A stretch of 64,000 nucleotides of DNA from an uncultured bacterium (GCA_937890835.1 CALADF010000035.1:62001-126000); one strand, 5' to 3'; numbered from the stretch's first letter, positions 16,445 through 25,082 are shown. Made by a program: numbers and translations. Notes: generated by a model not told the origin, from the sequence alone.

Positions 16445-17164
16445 GTGAACAGAGGGTCTCTGCGCTACGAGGGTAAAGCGAAGCGCGTGTACGAGACGGA
16501 GGATCCGACGCTCTACATCATGGAGTACAAAGACGATGCCACGGCGTTCAACGGCGAGAAGAAGGGCACGATCGAGGGCAAAGGCGTTGTCAACAACCAT
16601 ATGAGCAACGTGCTGATGCGCCTGCTCGCCGACATGGGCGTGCCGAATCATTTCGTGTCCGAGCTGAGCGAGCGCGAGGTCTTGGTGCGCGCGGTCGAGA
16701 TCGTCCCGCTCGAGGTGATCGTGCGCAACGTGGCCGCAGGATCGTTCGCGGCGCGTTACGGCGTCGCCGAGGGCACCGAGTTCTCCGAGCCCACGGTCGA
16801 GTTCTCGTACAAAAGCGACGAGCTGGGCGACCCGCTGATCAACTCCTCGCATGCGCGCGCCCTCGGCTTGGCGAGCGCGTCGGAGATCGAGCGGATCGAA
16901 GGCCTCGCGCTGAAGATCGACGAGATTCTCGTCAAGTTCTGGAAGGAGCGGGGGGTGCGCCTCGTCGATTTCAAGGTGGAGTTCGGGCGCCTTCCCGACG
17001 GCGAGGTGATCCTCGCCGACGAGATAAGCCCCGACACGTGCCGGTTGTGGGATGCCGAAACCGGGGATCATCTGGACAAGGACCGCTTCCGCCGCGATTT
17101 GGGCGACGTGCAGGAGGGCTATGCCGAGGCGTTGCGCCGTCTTGAGATCGCGGTGTCGGACTGA
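16445..17164 (+). CDS. purC: Phosphoribosylaminoimidazole-succinocarboxamide synthase
   Basis: 239 residues with a GTG start at 16445 behind a GAAAGGAAGG site. Signatures: Y-E-G-K-A-K-R-V-Y, F-N-G-E-K-K, G-V-V-N-N, P-L-E-V-I-V-R-N-V-A-A-G-S, L-V-D-F-K-V-E-F-G and L-A-D-E-I-S-P-D-T-C-R-L-W-D. It joins CAIR and aspartate in purine biosynthesis, using ATP. It lies 58 nt after the glutamine synthetase gene and 14 nt before pyrG, starting a nucleotide-biosynthesis run whose next two enzymes use glutamine amide nitrogen. Confidence 0.98.
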   Translation: MNRGSLRYEGKAKRVYETEDPTLYIMEYKDDATAFNGEKKGTIEGKGVVNNHMSNVLMRLLADMGVPNHFVSELSEREVLVRAVEIVPLEVIVRNVAAGSFAARYGVAEGTEFSEPTVEFSYKSDELGDPLINSSHARALGLASASEIERIEGLALKIDEILVKFWKERGVRLVDFKVEFGRLPDGEVILADEISPDTCRLWDAETGDHLDKDRFRRDLGDVQEGYAEALRRLEIAVSD

Positions 17165-17178
17165 AAGCGGGTGGGGAA

Positions 17179-18789
17179 ATGACCAAGTACGTATTCGTGA
17201 CCGGCGGCGTGGTCTCGGGGCTGGGGAAGGGCATCACGGCCGCGTCCCTCGGCAGGCTTCTGAAAGCGCGCGGGCTGCGCGTCGCCGCGCAGAAGCTCGA
17301 TCCCTACCTCAACGTCGATCCGGGGACGATGAGCCCGTACCAGCACGGCGAGGTCTACGTCACCGAGGACGGCGCCGAAACCGATTTGGACTTGGGGCAC
17401 TACGAGCGTTTCATCGACGAGGATCTCAACGAGTTGTCCAACCTCACGGCGGGCAAGGTGTACTACACCGTGCTCGACAAGGAGCGGCGCGGTGCGTACC
17501 TGGGGTCGACCGTTCAGGTCATCCCGCATGTGACCGATGAGATCAAGCGGTTCATCTACGAGGTCGGCGAGCGCACGGACGCCGACGTGGTCATCACCGA
17601 GATCGGGGGCACGGTGGGCGACATCGAGTCGCAGCCTTTCATCGAGGCCATACGCCAGGTGTCGCTTGAGAACGCGCCCGAGGACAGCCTGTTCGTTCAC
17701 GTCACGCTCGTTCCCTACCTGCAGGGGTCGGGCGAGCAGAAGTCCAAGCCGACCCAGCGTTCGGTGAAGGAGCTGCAGGAGCTCGGCGTGGCCCCCGACA
17801 TCATCGTGCTGCGCTGCGATCGCCGCCTCGAGGACGCCGTGTTCTCCAAAATCGCCCTGTTCTGCAACGTCCGACCCGACTGCGTCATCGAGAACCGTAC
17901 CCTCGAGAGCCTTTACGAGGCGCCGCTCATGCTCGAGCGCGCAGGTCTGGCCCGCGCGGTGTGCAGCAGGCTGCGGCTCGATGTCCCCGAGCCCGACCTG
18001 AGCGAGTGGGAGGCGCTTGTTCGCCGCGTCGTCGATGCCGAGGACGAGGTGCGCATAGGGCTCGTGGGCAAGTACGTCGAGCTGCACGATGCCTATCTTT
18101 CCGTGGCGGAGGCGCTTCGCCATGCCGGCTACGCTCATGGCGTGCGCGTGAGCATCGACTGGATAGATTCGAGCGCGCTCGACGCGCGCACGTGCGCGGA
18201 TAGGCTCGGCGACCTCGATGGCGTCATCGTGCCGGGTGGTTTCGGGCAACGCGGCGTGGAGGGCATGGTGAGCGCGGTGCGCTTCGCCCGCGAGCGGAAC
18301 ATCCCGTTTCTCGGCATCTGCATGGGCATGCAGGCGGCGGTCATCGAATTCGCGCGCAACGTCGCGGGGCTTGTCGAGGCGGGGTCGGGCGAGTTCGACG
18401 AGGCATGTTCCCAGAAGGTGATCGACTTCATGCCCGGTCAAAGCGCCGAGGTGAGCAAGGGCGGCACGTTGCGGCTCGGGGCGTATCCGTGCGCCATCGC
18501 GCCGGGCAGCGTGCTCGAGCGCTGCTATGGTGAGAGCCTGGTTCGCGAGCGGCATCGTCATCGTCTCGAGGTGAACGACGAGTACCGTGAGATTCTCGTC
18601 GGTGCCGGGCTTCGCGAATCGGGAACCTCGCCTGACGGCCGGCTCGTCGAGGCGGTCGAGCTGCCCGATCGGAAGTTCTTCGTGGGCGTGCAGTATCACC
18701 CCGAGTTCAAGAGCCGCCCGACGCGCCCGCACCCGCTGTTCCTCGGCTTCGTCGGTGCGGCGTGCTCATGCGCGAAGGAGCGCGCGTAA
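17179..18789 (+). CDS. pyrG: CTP synthase
   Basis: 536 residues with both standard domains. The N-terminal synthetase domain begins K-Y-V-F-V-T-G-G-V-V-S-G-L-G-K-G and includes K-L-D-P-Y-L-N-V-D-P-G-T-M-S-P-Y-Q-H-G-E-V-Y-V-T-E-D-G-A-E-T-D-L-D-L-G-H-Y-E-R-F. The C-terminal class I amidotransferase has the nucleophile in G-I-C-M-G-M-Q and the His/Glu pair in Q-Y-H-P-E-F. It aminates UTP to CTP. The stop codon overlaps the purF start by one base (TAATG). Confidence 0.98.
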   Translation: MTKYVFVTGGVVSGLGKGITAASLGRLLKARGLRVAAQKLDPYLNVDPGTMSPYQHGEVYVTEDGAETDLDLGHYERFIDEDLNELSNLTAGKVYYTVLDKERRGAYLGSTVQVIPHVTDEIKRFIYEVGERTDADVVITEIGGTVGDIESQPFIEAIRQVSLENAPEDSLFVHVTLVPYLQGSGEQKSKPTQRSVKELQELGVAPDIIVLRCDRRLEDAVFSKIALFCNVRPDCVIENRTLESLYEAPLMLERAGLARAVCSRLRLDVPEPDLSEWEALVRRVVDAEDEVRIGLVGKYVELHDAYLSVAEALRHAGYAHGVRVSIDWIDSSALDARTCADRLGDLDGVIVPGGFGQRGVEGMVSAVRFARERNIPFLGICMGMQAAVIEFARNVAGLVEAGSGEFDEACSQKVIDFMPGQSAEVSKGGTLRLGAYPCAIAPGSVLERCYGESLVRERHRHRLEVNDEYREILVGAGLRESGTSPDGRLVEAVELPDRKFFVGVQYHPEFKSRPTRPHPLFLGFVGAACSCAKERA

Positions 18790-20207
18790 TGGGGGTGCAT
18801 GAGGAATGCGGCGTGTTCGGCGTCTTCTCGCCTTCTCCCATCGACGTGGCGAACATGGTCTTCGGCGGCCTGTTCGCGCTTCAGCATCGCGGGCAGGAGA
18901 GCTGCGGCATCGTGGTGAACGACGACGGCGTGTTCGCGTCGCATAAGGATCTCGGGTTGGTGGGCGAGGTGCTCACCCCCGACGTGCTCGCCCGCCTGCC
19001 GCACGGCTCCATGGCGGTGGGGCACGTTCGTTACGGGACCACCGGCGCGCGCGTGCGCGCAAATTGCCAGCCGATCGAAGTCAACCACCGCAAGGGGCGT
19101 ATGGCCCTCGCGCATAACGGCAACCTCAGCAACGCCGACGAGCTTCGCTGCGCGCTCGAGCTGGCCGGCGCCATCTTCCACACGACGAGCGACACCGAGA
19201 CCATCGCCTACGTGGTGACGCGCGAGCGGTTGCGCGCGGCGTCCATCGAGGACGCGCTGTCGGCCGCGATGGACGAGATAGAAGGCGCGTACTCGCTTGT
19301 GCTGATGTCGCCGCAGAAGCTCATCTGCGCGCGCGACCCCCATGGGTTCCGTCCGCTGTGCTACGGCGTGACCGAGGGGGGCGTTTACGTGGTTGCGTCC
19401 GAAAGCTGCGCGCTTTCGGCGGTCGGCGCGCGGTTCGTGCGCGACGTCGAGCCGGGCGAGATCATCGTGTTCACGGCGGACGGACCGTGTTCCCGCCGCG
19501 AGCATTGCGGTGCCGCGCCGCGTTCCTCGTGCGTGTTCGAGTACATCTACTTCGCCCGTCCCGACTCGGTCGTCGACGGCGTGTCGGTGCACGCCGCGCG
19601 TTTGCGTGCGGGCGGCATCCTCGCCGAAGAGCATCCGGTTGAGGCGGATGTGGTGGTGGGCGTTCCCGACTCGGGGCTTGACGCGGCCCTCGGGTACGCG
19701 CGCATGTCGGGCATACCTTGGGGCATGGGCTTGGTGCGCAACCGCTATGTCGGGCGCACGTTCATCTCGCCGGGGCAGAGCGCGCGCTTGGACAAGGTAA
19801 GGCTCAAGCTGTCGGCGGTGGAAGAGTGCGTGCGCGGGCGGCGCGTGGTGCTCGTCGACGACTCCATCGTGCGCGGAACCACGGCGCGCCGCATCGTGGA
19901 GCTTCTGCGCGAAGCGGGTGCGGCTGAGGTTCATCTGCGCATTTCCGCCCCGCCGTTTCTGCACCCCTGTTATTACGGCACCGACATCGATTCCGAGGAG
20001 CATTTGATCGCGTGTCGCTGCAGCGTTTCCGAGATAGCCTGCGAGCTGGGCGCGGACAGCCTGGGGTATCTGCCTGTCGAGCGGCTTGGCGAACTCGCCT
20101 GCGGCGCGGGCATTTGCGCGGCGTGCTTCGACGGACGCTATCCCACCGACGTGCCCCGCTGCGCGTCGAAGAACCGCTTCGAGCGCAAGTTATCCGACGG
20201 GGCATGA
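18789..20207 (+). CDS. purF: Amidophosphoribosyltransferase
   Basis: The start at ATG 18789 overlaps the pyrG stop; a longer in-frame version inside pyrG is rejected. 472 residues. A six-residue propeptide (MGVHEE) precedes the expected nucleophile C7 (C-G-V-F-G-V-F). H-R-G-Q-E-S-C-G, R-Y-G-T-T-G, S-D-T-E-T-I-A-Y and the PRPP loop V-L-V-D-D-S-I-V-R-G-T-T are present. Late cysteines in A-C-G-A-G-I-C-A-A-C fit the Bacillus-type enzyme with a structural 4Fe-4S cluster. It catalyses the first step of purine synthesis. Confidence 0.97.
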   Translation: MGVHEECGVFGVFSPSPIDVANMVFGGLFALQHRGQESCGIVVNDDGVFASHKDLGLVGEVLTPDVLARLPHGSMAVGHVRYGTTGARVRANCQPIEVNHRKGRMALAHNGNLSNADELRCALELAGAIFHTTSDTETIAYVVTRERLRAASIEDALSAAMDEIEGAYSLVLMSPQKLICARDPHGFRPLCYGVTEGGVYVVASESCALSAVGARFVRDVEPGEIIVFTADGPCSRREHCGAAPRSSCVFEYIYFARPDSVVDGVSVHAARLRAGGILAEEHPVEADVVVGVPDSGLDAALGYARMSGIPWGMGLVRNRYVGRTFISPGQSARLDKVRLKLSAVEECVRGRRVVLVDDSIVRGTTARRIVELLREAGAAEVHLRISAPPFLHPCYYGTDIDSEEHLIACRCSVSEIACELGADSLGYLPVERLGELACGAGICAACFDGRYPTDVPRCASKNRFERKLSDGA

Positions 20208-20372
20208 GAAGCGCGATATCGGGCGGCGTCTCGGGGCGAGCTGCGAGCTGCGAGCTCGCGCGTCCCGACCGTCCCGCGGGGCGGTGCGCGGCGCGGGAAT
20301 GACGGGGCGAATAGCGAGGTAGGCGTCGGGTTTCACGTCCCTGTGCGTGAAGCCGAGGAAAGGAGAGGGCCC

Positions 20373-21194
20373 ATGAGCCTCAAGTTCACCAAAATGCACG
20401 GCCTTGGCAACGACTACCTTTACGTGCTGGGCAACCCCGACCGGGCGAAAGAGCGCTACGGCGTTGACGCCCCCGATCTTTCGGTCCGCCTTTCCGATCG
20501 ACATTTCGGCGTGGGATCCGACGGCATGATCTGGATCGCCCCGTCAGACGATGCCGATTGCACGATGCGGATCTTCAACGCCGACGGCAGCGAGGCCAAG
20601 ATGTGCGGAAACGGCGTGCGCTGCGTGGGGAAGTACCTTTATGACAAAGGCCTCGTCGATAGGCTCAGCGTGTGCGTCGACACGCTTTCGGGCGTGAAGG
20701 AGCTTGAGCTCGCACCCGGCCCTGACGGCGCGATCGAGCGGGTGTCCGTGCGCATGGGGCGCGCCGAGGTGGAGCCCGAGCGGGTGGTCGAGGCGCTTGG
20801 CGAGAAGGTTCGCCTTACACCTGTCGACGTGGGCAACCCTCATGCGGTCGTTTTCACGGAAGACGCCCTCGCGGCACCGGTTGCGACCTTCGGCGCGGCC
20901 CTCGAACGTCACGAGGCGTTTCCCGACGGGGTCAACGTCGAGTTTGTCGAGGTGACGGGCGAAAACGAGCTGCGCATGCGCGTGTGGGAGCGCGGTAGCG
21001 GCATCACCATGGCCTGCGGCACGGGTTCGTGCGCGTCAGCGGCAGCTGCCGTGTGCGCAGGCTTGGCGGACGGCGCCCGCCCGGTGCGCGTGGTCCTCGA
21101 CGGCGGCGAGCTGCTGATCGAAGTGAGGTCCGACGGGGAAGTGGTCATGACCGGCCCCGCGACGACGGTTTGTGAAGGAGAGGTTGAGCTATGA
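20373..21194 (+). CDS. dapF: Diaminopimelate epimerase
   Basis: The start at ATG 20373 (MSLKFTKMHGLGNDY) is preceded by GGAAAGGAG. 273 residues with the family start F-T-K-M-H-G-L-G-N-D-Y, both active-site cysteine loops (M-C-G-N-G-V-R-C and A-C-G-T-G-S-C-A), F-N-A-D-G-S-E and G-N-P-H-A-V. It converts LL-diaminopimelate to the meso form for lysine and peptidoglycan. It overlaps dapL by 4 nt, which supplies its substrate. The 165 bp before it hold only possible promoter sequence. Confidence 0.97.
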   Translation: MSLKFTKMHGLGNDYLYVLGNPDRAKERYGVDAPDLSVRLSDRHFGVGSDGMIWIAPSDDADCTMRIFNADGSEAKMCGNGVRCVGKYLYDKGLVDRLSVCVDTLSGVKELELAPGPDGAIERVSVRMGRAEVEPERVVEALGEKVRLTPVDVGNPHAVVFTEDALAAPVATFGAALERHEAFPDGVNVEFVEVTGENELRMRVWERGSGITMACGTGSCASAAAAVCAGLADGARPVRVVLDGGELLIEVRSDGEVVMTGPATTVCEGEVEL

Positions 21195-22375
21195 TCGAGT
21201 TGAACCGGCATTACGCCGAGCTGGAGGATTCGTATCTGTTCGCGGGCATCGCGCAGAAGGTCGCGGCATATGCCGAGGCGCACCCCGGCGAGCGCATTCT
21301 GCGCTTGGGGATAGGGGACGTGTCCCTGCCTTTGCCCGAGGCGGTCATCGCGGCGCTTCACGAGGCGGTCGACGAGCAGGCGAACCCCGAAACCTTCCAG
21401 GGCTATCTTCCCGAATGCGGCGCGCCGTTTCTCCGCAAGGCCATCGTCGATCACTATGCGACGCGCGGGGTATCCCTCGATGCAGGCGAGGTGTTCGTCT
21501 CGAGCGGTGCGAGCGACGAGTTGGGCGACATCCTCGATCTGTTCGACTCCTCAAGCCCGGCTTTGGTGATAGAGCCGGCGTATCCCGCCTACGTCGATGC
21601 CAGCGTCATCGCGGGCAGGCGCATCGTGCGGCTGGAGTCGGGCAAAGACGACGGCTTCGCACCCTGGCCCGATCCCGCTCTCGAGGCGGATCTGATCTAC
21701 CTGTGCTCGCCGAGCAACCCCACCGGTGCTCATTTCACGCGCGACAAGCTGAAGGCGTGGGTCGATTTCGCCAACGCGCGCGGTGCCGTCATCTTGTTCG
21801 ACGCCGCTTACGAGGCGTTCATCTCGGACGAGGACGTCGCCCACAGCATCTTCGAGGTGGAAGGCGCGCGCACCTGCGCGATCGAGATCTGCTCGCTTTC
21901 CAAGACGGCGGGCTTCACGGGCACGCGCTTGGGCTACACCGTCATCCCCTTCGACCTTAAGCGCTCCGGCATGAGGCTTGCCGACATGTGGGTGCGAAAC
22001 CGCACGACCAAGACCAATGGCGTGAGCTTCATCGTGCAGAAGGGCGCGGCGGCCGTGTTCACCCCCGAAGGGCGCCGTCAGGTCGAGCGCAACATCGAGG
22101 TGTACAAGGCCAACGCGCGGGTCATCACGGAGACGCTCGACGCGGCGGGCGTGTGGTACTGCGGCGGCGTGAACGCGCCGTACGTGTGGATGGAGTGCCC
22201 GCGCGGCATGGGCAGTTGGGAGTTCTTCGATTATCTGCTCGAGAACGCGCAGGTGGTTGGAACCCCGGGCGTCGGGTTCGGCCCATGCGGCGAGGGCTAT
22301 TTCCGCCTCTCCTCGTTCGGCAGCCCCGATGACACCGTCGAGGCGATGCGGCGGATGAGGCAGCTTTTCGGGTAG
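21191..22375 (+). CDS. dapL: LL-diaminopimelate aminotransferase
   Basis: 394 residues, a fold type I PLP enzyme. The PLP lysine is K238 in I-C-S-L-S-K-T-A-G-F-T-G-T-R-L-G-Y; other signatures are L-R-L-G-I-G-D-V-S-L-P-L-P, G-Y-L-P-E-C-G and Y-L-C-S-P-S-N-P-T-G. DapL makes LL-diaminopimelate directly from tetrahydrodipicolinate and glutamate, skipping the succinyl or acetyl intermediates. The pairing with dapF in a 4-nt overlapping unit indicates lysine and cell-wall DAP are made by the aminotransferase route. Glutamate, its amino donor, comes from the nitrogen operon just upstream. Confidence 0.95.
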   Translation: MIELNRHYAELEDSYLFAGIAQKVAAYAEAHPGERILRLGIGDVSLPLPEAVIAALHEAVDEQANPETFQGYLPECGAPFLRKAIVDHYATRGVSLDAGEVFVSSGASDELGDILDLFDSSSPALVIEPAYPAYVDASVIAGRRIVRLESGKDDGFAPWPDPALEADLIYLCSPSNPTGAHFTRDKLKAWVDFANARGAVILFDAAYEAFISDEDVAHSIFEVEGARTCAIEICSLSKTAGFTGTRLGYTVIPFDLKRSGMRLADMWVRNRTTKTNGVSFIVQKGAAAVFTPEGRRQVERNIEVYKANARVITETLDAAGVWYCGGVNAPYVWMECPRGMGSWEFFDYLLENAQVVGTPGVGFGPCGEGYFRLSSFGSPDDTVEAMRRMRQLFG

Positions 22376-22764
22376 CTCGGCTTTCGGGGCGTGCAGTCTC
22401 GCGCGCTCCGTTTCCGCTTGCGTCTTTCGCTCCCCGCTCCTTCGCTGCGCATGTCGTCTCCCCCGCACGCGCCCGGTGTCTGCTCCCGCGTCCCGCGCCC
22501 TCGTTCCCGCACGCGCGATTCGCTACGCCTCCCGCTTGCGCCCGCTTCGCCTTTCCCACTTCGCCTCCCGCTCGTCCCTCGCTCCCTCCGCTCTCGCGCA
22601 CTCCGCGCCCCGCGCGATAGCTCCGTGCGTTTTGCTTTCATCCGCGCGCCCCTTGCTCCTGCGTCCTCTCATGCTCCGTAGCCTGCGCCGCCGCAATCCG
22701 ACCACTTTCTCTCTTTGGAAAAGGGGACGTGGCCCCTCCCCGTAGCGGTCGTGCACGATGTCGA
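22376..22764 (+). other. Pyrimidine-biased intergenic tract
   Basis: 389 bp with no gene. From about 22390 to 22720 the plus strand is strongly biased to C and T with very few A residues, built from short words such as CGCTCCC, CGCTTC and CCCGCG. Frames on either strand give only Arg/Ser/Pro-rich or Arg/Glu/Gly-rich low-complexity products, so I do not call a gene. Confidence 0.5.
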
Positions 22765-22772
22765 GGGTGGCA

Positions 22773-22948
22773 ATTCCGAAAAATGAACGAAATGTATCAT
22801 CGGGACGCTTCCTCGCACCGTTTTGAACTCTATAGATGGCGAAGCGCCGCTCGATTCTCCGACGTTTTCCCAGGTCGCGTTTTTTGCGACGGCGAATTCC
22901 GTCTTCGCGGCAAGCGTGCGTTGATACAAGTCGTCGGAAAACGGGAAT
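22773..22948. repeat. Dispersed element copy 1, 176 bp with imperfect terminal inverted repeats
   Basis: This stretch shares both ends, and almost its exact length, with 60691-60864. The left end reads ATTCC-N9-ACGA-N2-TGTATCA (22773-22799) and the right end is its inverted counterpart ending GGAAT (22922-22948). Similarity with the other copy extends outward: GGGTGG just left, and TTTCG with a nearby CAC just right. The interior is mostly unlike. It lies in the gap before moeA. It could be a MITE-like relic, a structured RNA or terminator, or a bacterial interspersed repeat; no transposase is nearby. Confidence 0.6.
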
Positions 22949-23008
22949 CCAGCAGCGTCGTTTCGTTCACGAGCTGTTTTTTTGGGGTTCGCGCGCCGGT
23001 TATCTGGC

Positions 23009-23106
23009 GTCCGGCCTGACCCTGTGCGCCAGCCGCTGGCATCCGACCCGACCCCGTGCGTCAGCCGCGCGGGGATCCGACCTGGCCTCGCGCACCAGCC
23101 GCCCCG
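23009..23106 (+). repeat. Three imperfect tandem repeats of 32-34 bp
   Basis: Three consecutive units begin at 23009, 23041 and 23075. Each reads approximately RTCCG-RCCYGRCC-YYGYGCGYCAGCCG and then diverges. The array starts about 60 bp after the dispersed element and ends about 70 bp before the moeA promoter box. The function is unknown. Confidence 0.65.
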
Positions 23107-23176
23107 AGCGTTCTGCGCACGCCTGCTCCTCCGCGCGCCGACGTGTATTTTCCCCGATCTATCATTCTTGCAGCGC

Positions 23177-23240
23177 TATAATGGACGGCGTGTCATGCCG
23201 GCGTCTTCCACGATGGTTCGCCGTAGGGGTGGAAGGCGCT
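23177..23240 (+). promoter_or_regulatory. moeA promoter box and leader hairpin
   Basis: A perfect TATAAT lies at 23177-23182, with no convincing -35 box. The following leader of about 70 nt contains CTTCCAC (23205-23211) paired with GTGGAAG (23229-23235), followed by GCGCTTTTTC, a terminator-like arrangement in front of the moeA ribosome binding site. It may be an attenuator. It does not resemble the Moco riboswitch as I know it. Confidence 0.4.
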
Positions 23241-23258
23241 TTTTCGAAAGGGGATGCT

Positions 23259-24515
23259 ATGAAAGAGATGATTTCGCTCGAGGAGGCGCGCGAGCTCATG
23301 CTGTCCCACGTGTCGCCGCTGCCGACCGAGCGCGTGTCGATTCTCGACGCGGTCGGGCGCGTCGCGGCGGAGGATCTGCGCAGCGACATCGACGTCTCGC
23401 CGTTCGCTCACGCGGCCATGGACGGCTTCGCCCTCCATGCGGCGGATATCGAGGGCGCGACCGAGGAGAATCCGGTGAAGCTGTCCGTCATCGCGGAGAT
23501 CGGCGCGGGCAGCGTGTACGCGGGCGCCATCGCCGCAGGCGAGTGCGTGCGCATCATGACGGGTGCCCAGCTGCCCGACGACGCCGACGCCGTGGTGAAG
23601 TACGAGATCGTCGACGTGGTGGAAGGCGACGGGCGCCCGGGCTCCGTCGTGGCGTTCGCCGCGCCGACCGCCGTGCGCTCCAACATCCGCGAGGCGGGCG
23701 AGGAGGCGCGCGCGGGCGAGGTCATCGTCGAGGCGGGCGAGGTCATCGGCGCAGCGGGCGTCGGCTTCCTCGCGGGATGCGGCGTCCTCGAGGTGGAGAC
23801 CTACCGCGCTCCCCGCGTCGCCATCATCGCGACCGGCAGCGAGCTGGTCGATCCGAGCGAGGTTCCGACCGCCGGCAAGATCCGCAACTCCAACAGCTAC
23901 GCGATGGCCGCGTGCGCGAAGGCCGCAGGCGCCGAGCCGTTCATCCTGCCGATCGTCGAGGACACCTACGAGGCGCTCGAGTCCGCGGTGGCGGGCGCGG
24001 TTGAAAGCTACGATTTCGTGGTGACCACCGGCGGCGCCGCCAACGGCGATTTCGACTTCATCAAGCCGGTCGTCGACAACCTCGGCGAGCTCTACATGAC
24101 CACGGTCAACATGCGCCCCGGCAAGGCGCAGACGTTCGGGCTGGTGAAGGGCACGCCCGTGTTCGGCCTTCCCGGCAACCCCGCAGCGGCCTACTGCGGC
24201 TTCGAGCTGATCATCCGCGCTGCGCTGCGCAAGATGCAGGGCTACTCCTGCTTCGAGCGCCCCGTCATCGTCGGCAAGCTGTCCAAGGACGTGAAGAAGA
24301 AGGACCCGCGCCGTATCCTCATGCGCGCGACCGTGTCGAAGGACGCGACGGGCGAGTTCGTCGTCACGCCGGCGAAGAACCAAAGCTCCGGTTTGTTCGG
24401 CGTCATCCAGAAGACCAACTGCATGGCGGTCATGCCCGAAGGTCTCGAGTCGAAGCGCGCGGGCGATCTCGTCACGTGCTATGTGCTCGACGTGCCCGAG
24501 GAAGTCGTTATCTAG
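23259..24515 (+). CDS. moeA: Molybdopterin molybdotransferase MoeA
   Basis: The start at ATG 23259 (MKEMISLEEAREL) follows GAAAGGGG; a long in-frame upstream extension runs through repeats and is rejected. 418 residues. Visible MoeA signatures: D-V-S-P-F-A-H-A-A-M-D-G-F-A, R-I-M-T-G-A-Q-L-P, A-V-V-K-Y-E, N-I-R-E-A-G-E-E, I-A-T-G-S-E-L-V, T-T-G-G-A-A-N-G-D-F-D-F and G-L-P-G-N-P-A-A. MoeA inserts molybdate into adenylylated molybdopterin. It is followed after 36 nt by the MogA/MoaB gene that makes the adenylylated intermediate, so the two form a cofactor operon for molybdenum or tungsten oxidoreductases. Confidence 0.95.
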   Translation: MKEMISLEEARELMLSHVSPLPTERVSILDAVGRVAAEDLRSDIDVSPFAHAAMDGFALHAADIEGATEENPVKLSVIAEIGAGSVYAGAIAAGECVRIMTGAQLPDDADAVVKYEIVDVVEGDGRPGSVVAFAAPTAVRSNIREAGEEARAGEVIVEAGEVIGAAGVGFLAGCGVLEVETYRAPRVAIIATGSELVDPSEVPTAGKIRNSNSYAMAACAKAAGAEPFILPIVEDTYEALESAVAGAVESYDFVVTTGGAANGDFDFIKPVVDNLGELYMTTVNMRPGKAQTFGLVKGTPVFGLPGNPAAAYCGFELIIRAALRKMQGYSCFERPVIVGKLSKDVKKKDPRRILMRATVSKDATGEFVVTPAKNQSSGLFGVIQKTNCMAVMPEGLESKRAGDLVTCYVLDVPEEVVI

Positions 24516-24551
24516 CGCGCGTTCGCGCCTTGAGTGAAAAGGGGAGAAGAA

Positions 24552-25043
24552 ATGTCCGAGGAAGCAAAGCCCATCACGTTCGGCATCGTGACGTGCTCTG
24601 ACACGCGCGATTTGAGCCAGGACTTCGCCGGCGACGCGCTCGAGAAGCTCATCGCCGAGGCGGGGTGGGTGTGCCGCACGCACACGCTGGTGAAAGACGA
24701 GCGCCCTCATATCGCCCAGGCGATCAAGCACTGCGCCGACGATCTGGGCGTCGACGTCGTGCTGACCTGCGGGGGAAGCGGCCTTTCCTTGCGCGATGTG
24801 ACGCCCGAGGCGACGCAGGACGTGTGCGAGCGCAACGTGCCCGGCATCGCCGAGGCCATGCGCGCCCATAGTCTGAAGATCACGCCGCACGCCATGCTCT
24901 CGCGTGCGCTGTGCATGCAGCGCGGTCGCACGCTGGTCGTCAACCTGCCGGGATCGACCAAGGCTGCGACGGAGAACTGGGAGGGCATCGTCGGGGTGCT
25001 TCCCCACGCTGTCAAGATGATGGCAGGCGGCGGGCACGACTAA
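24552..25043 (+). CDS. mogA: Molybdopterin adenylyltransferase, MogA/MoaB family
   Basis: The start at ATG 24552 (MSEEAKPITFGIVTCSD) has a GGGGAGAAG site. 163 residues: the single MoCF-biosynthesis domain, with S-D-T-R-D-L, V-L-T-C-G-G-S-G-L-S-L-R-D-V-T-P-E-A-T and V-V-N-L-P-G-S-T-K-A-A. It adenylylates molybdopterin before MoeA acts. MogA and MoaB differ little in sequence; the pairing with moeA supports the activity but not the exact name. A terminator follows 39 nt after the stop. Confidence 0.9.
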   Translation: MSEEAKPITFGIVTCSDTRDLSQDFAGDALEKLIAEAGWVCRTHTLVKDERPHIAQAIKHCADDLGVDVVLTCGGSGLSLRDVTPEATQDVCERNVPGIAEAMRAHSLKITPHAMLSRALCMQRGRTLVVNLPGSTKAATENWEGIVGVLPHAVKMMAGGGHD

Positions 25044-25082
25044 GCCGTCCGACATGAGGTAGAGCCCGAAATGCGAATCCCT

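Noticed and set aside
22297..22641. Arg/Glu/Gly-rich minus-strand frame in the pyrimidine tract
   Set aside because: Product is low complexity and only reflects the purine-rich minus strand.
23009..23106. CRISPR-like array
   Set aside because: Only three imperfect, directly abutting units with no spacers and no cas genes; it is a tandem repeat. No CRISPR array was seen elsewhere.
22836..23258. Possible 140-residue N-terminal extension of MoeA
   Set aside because: It would pass through the dispersed element and the tandem repeats and lies upstream of the TATAAT box; the ATG at 23259 has a good ribosome binding site and matches MoeA proteins.
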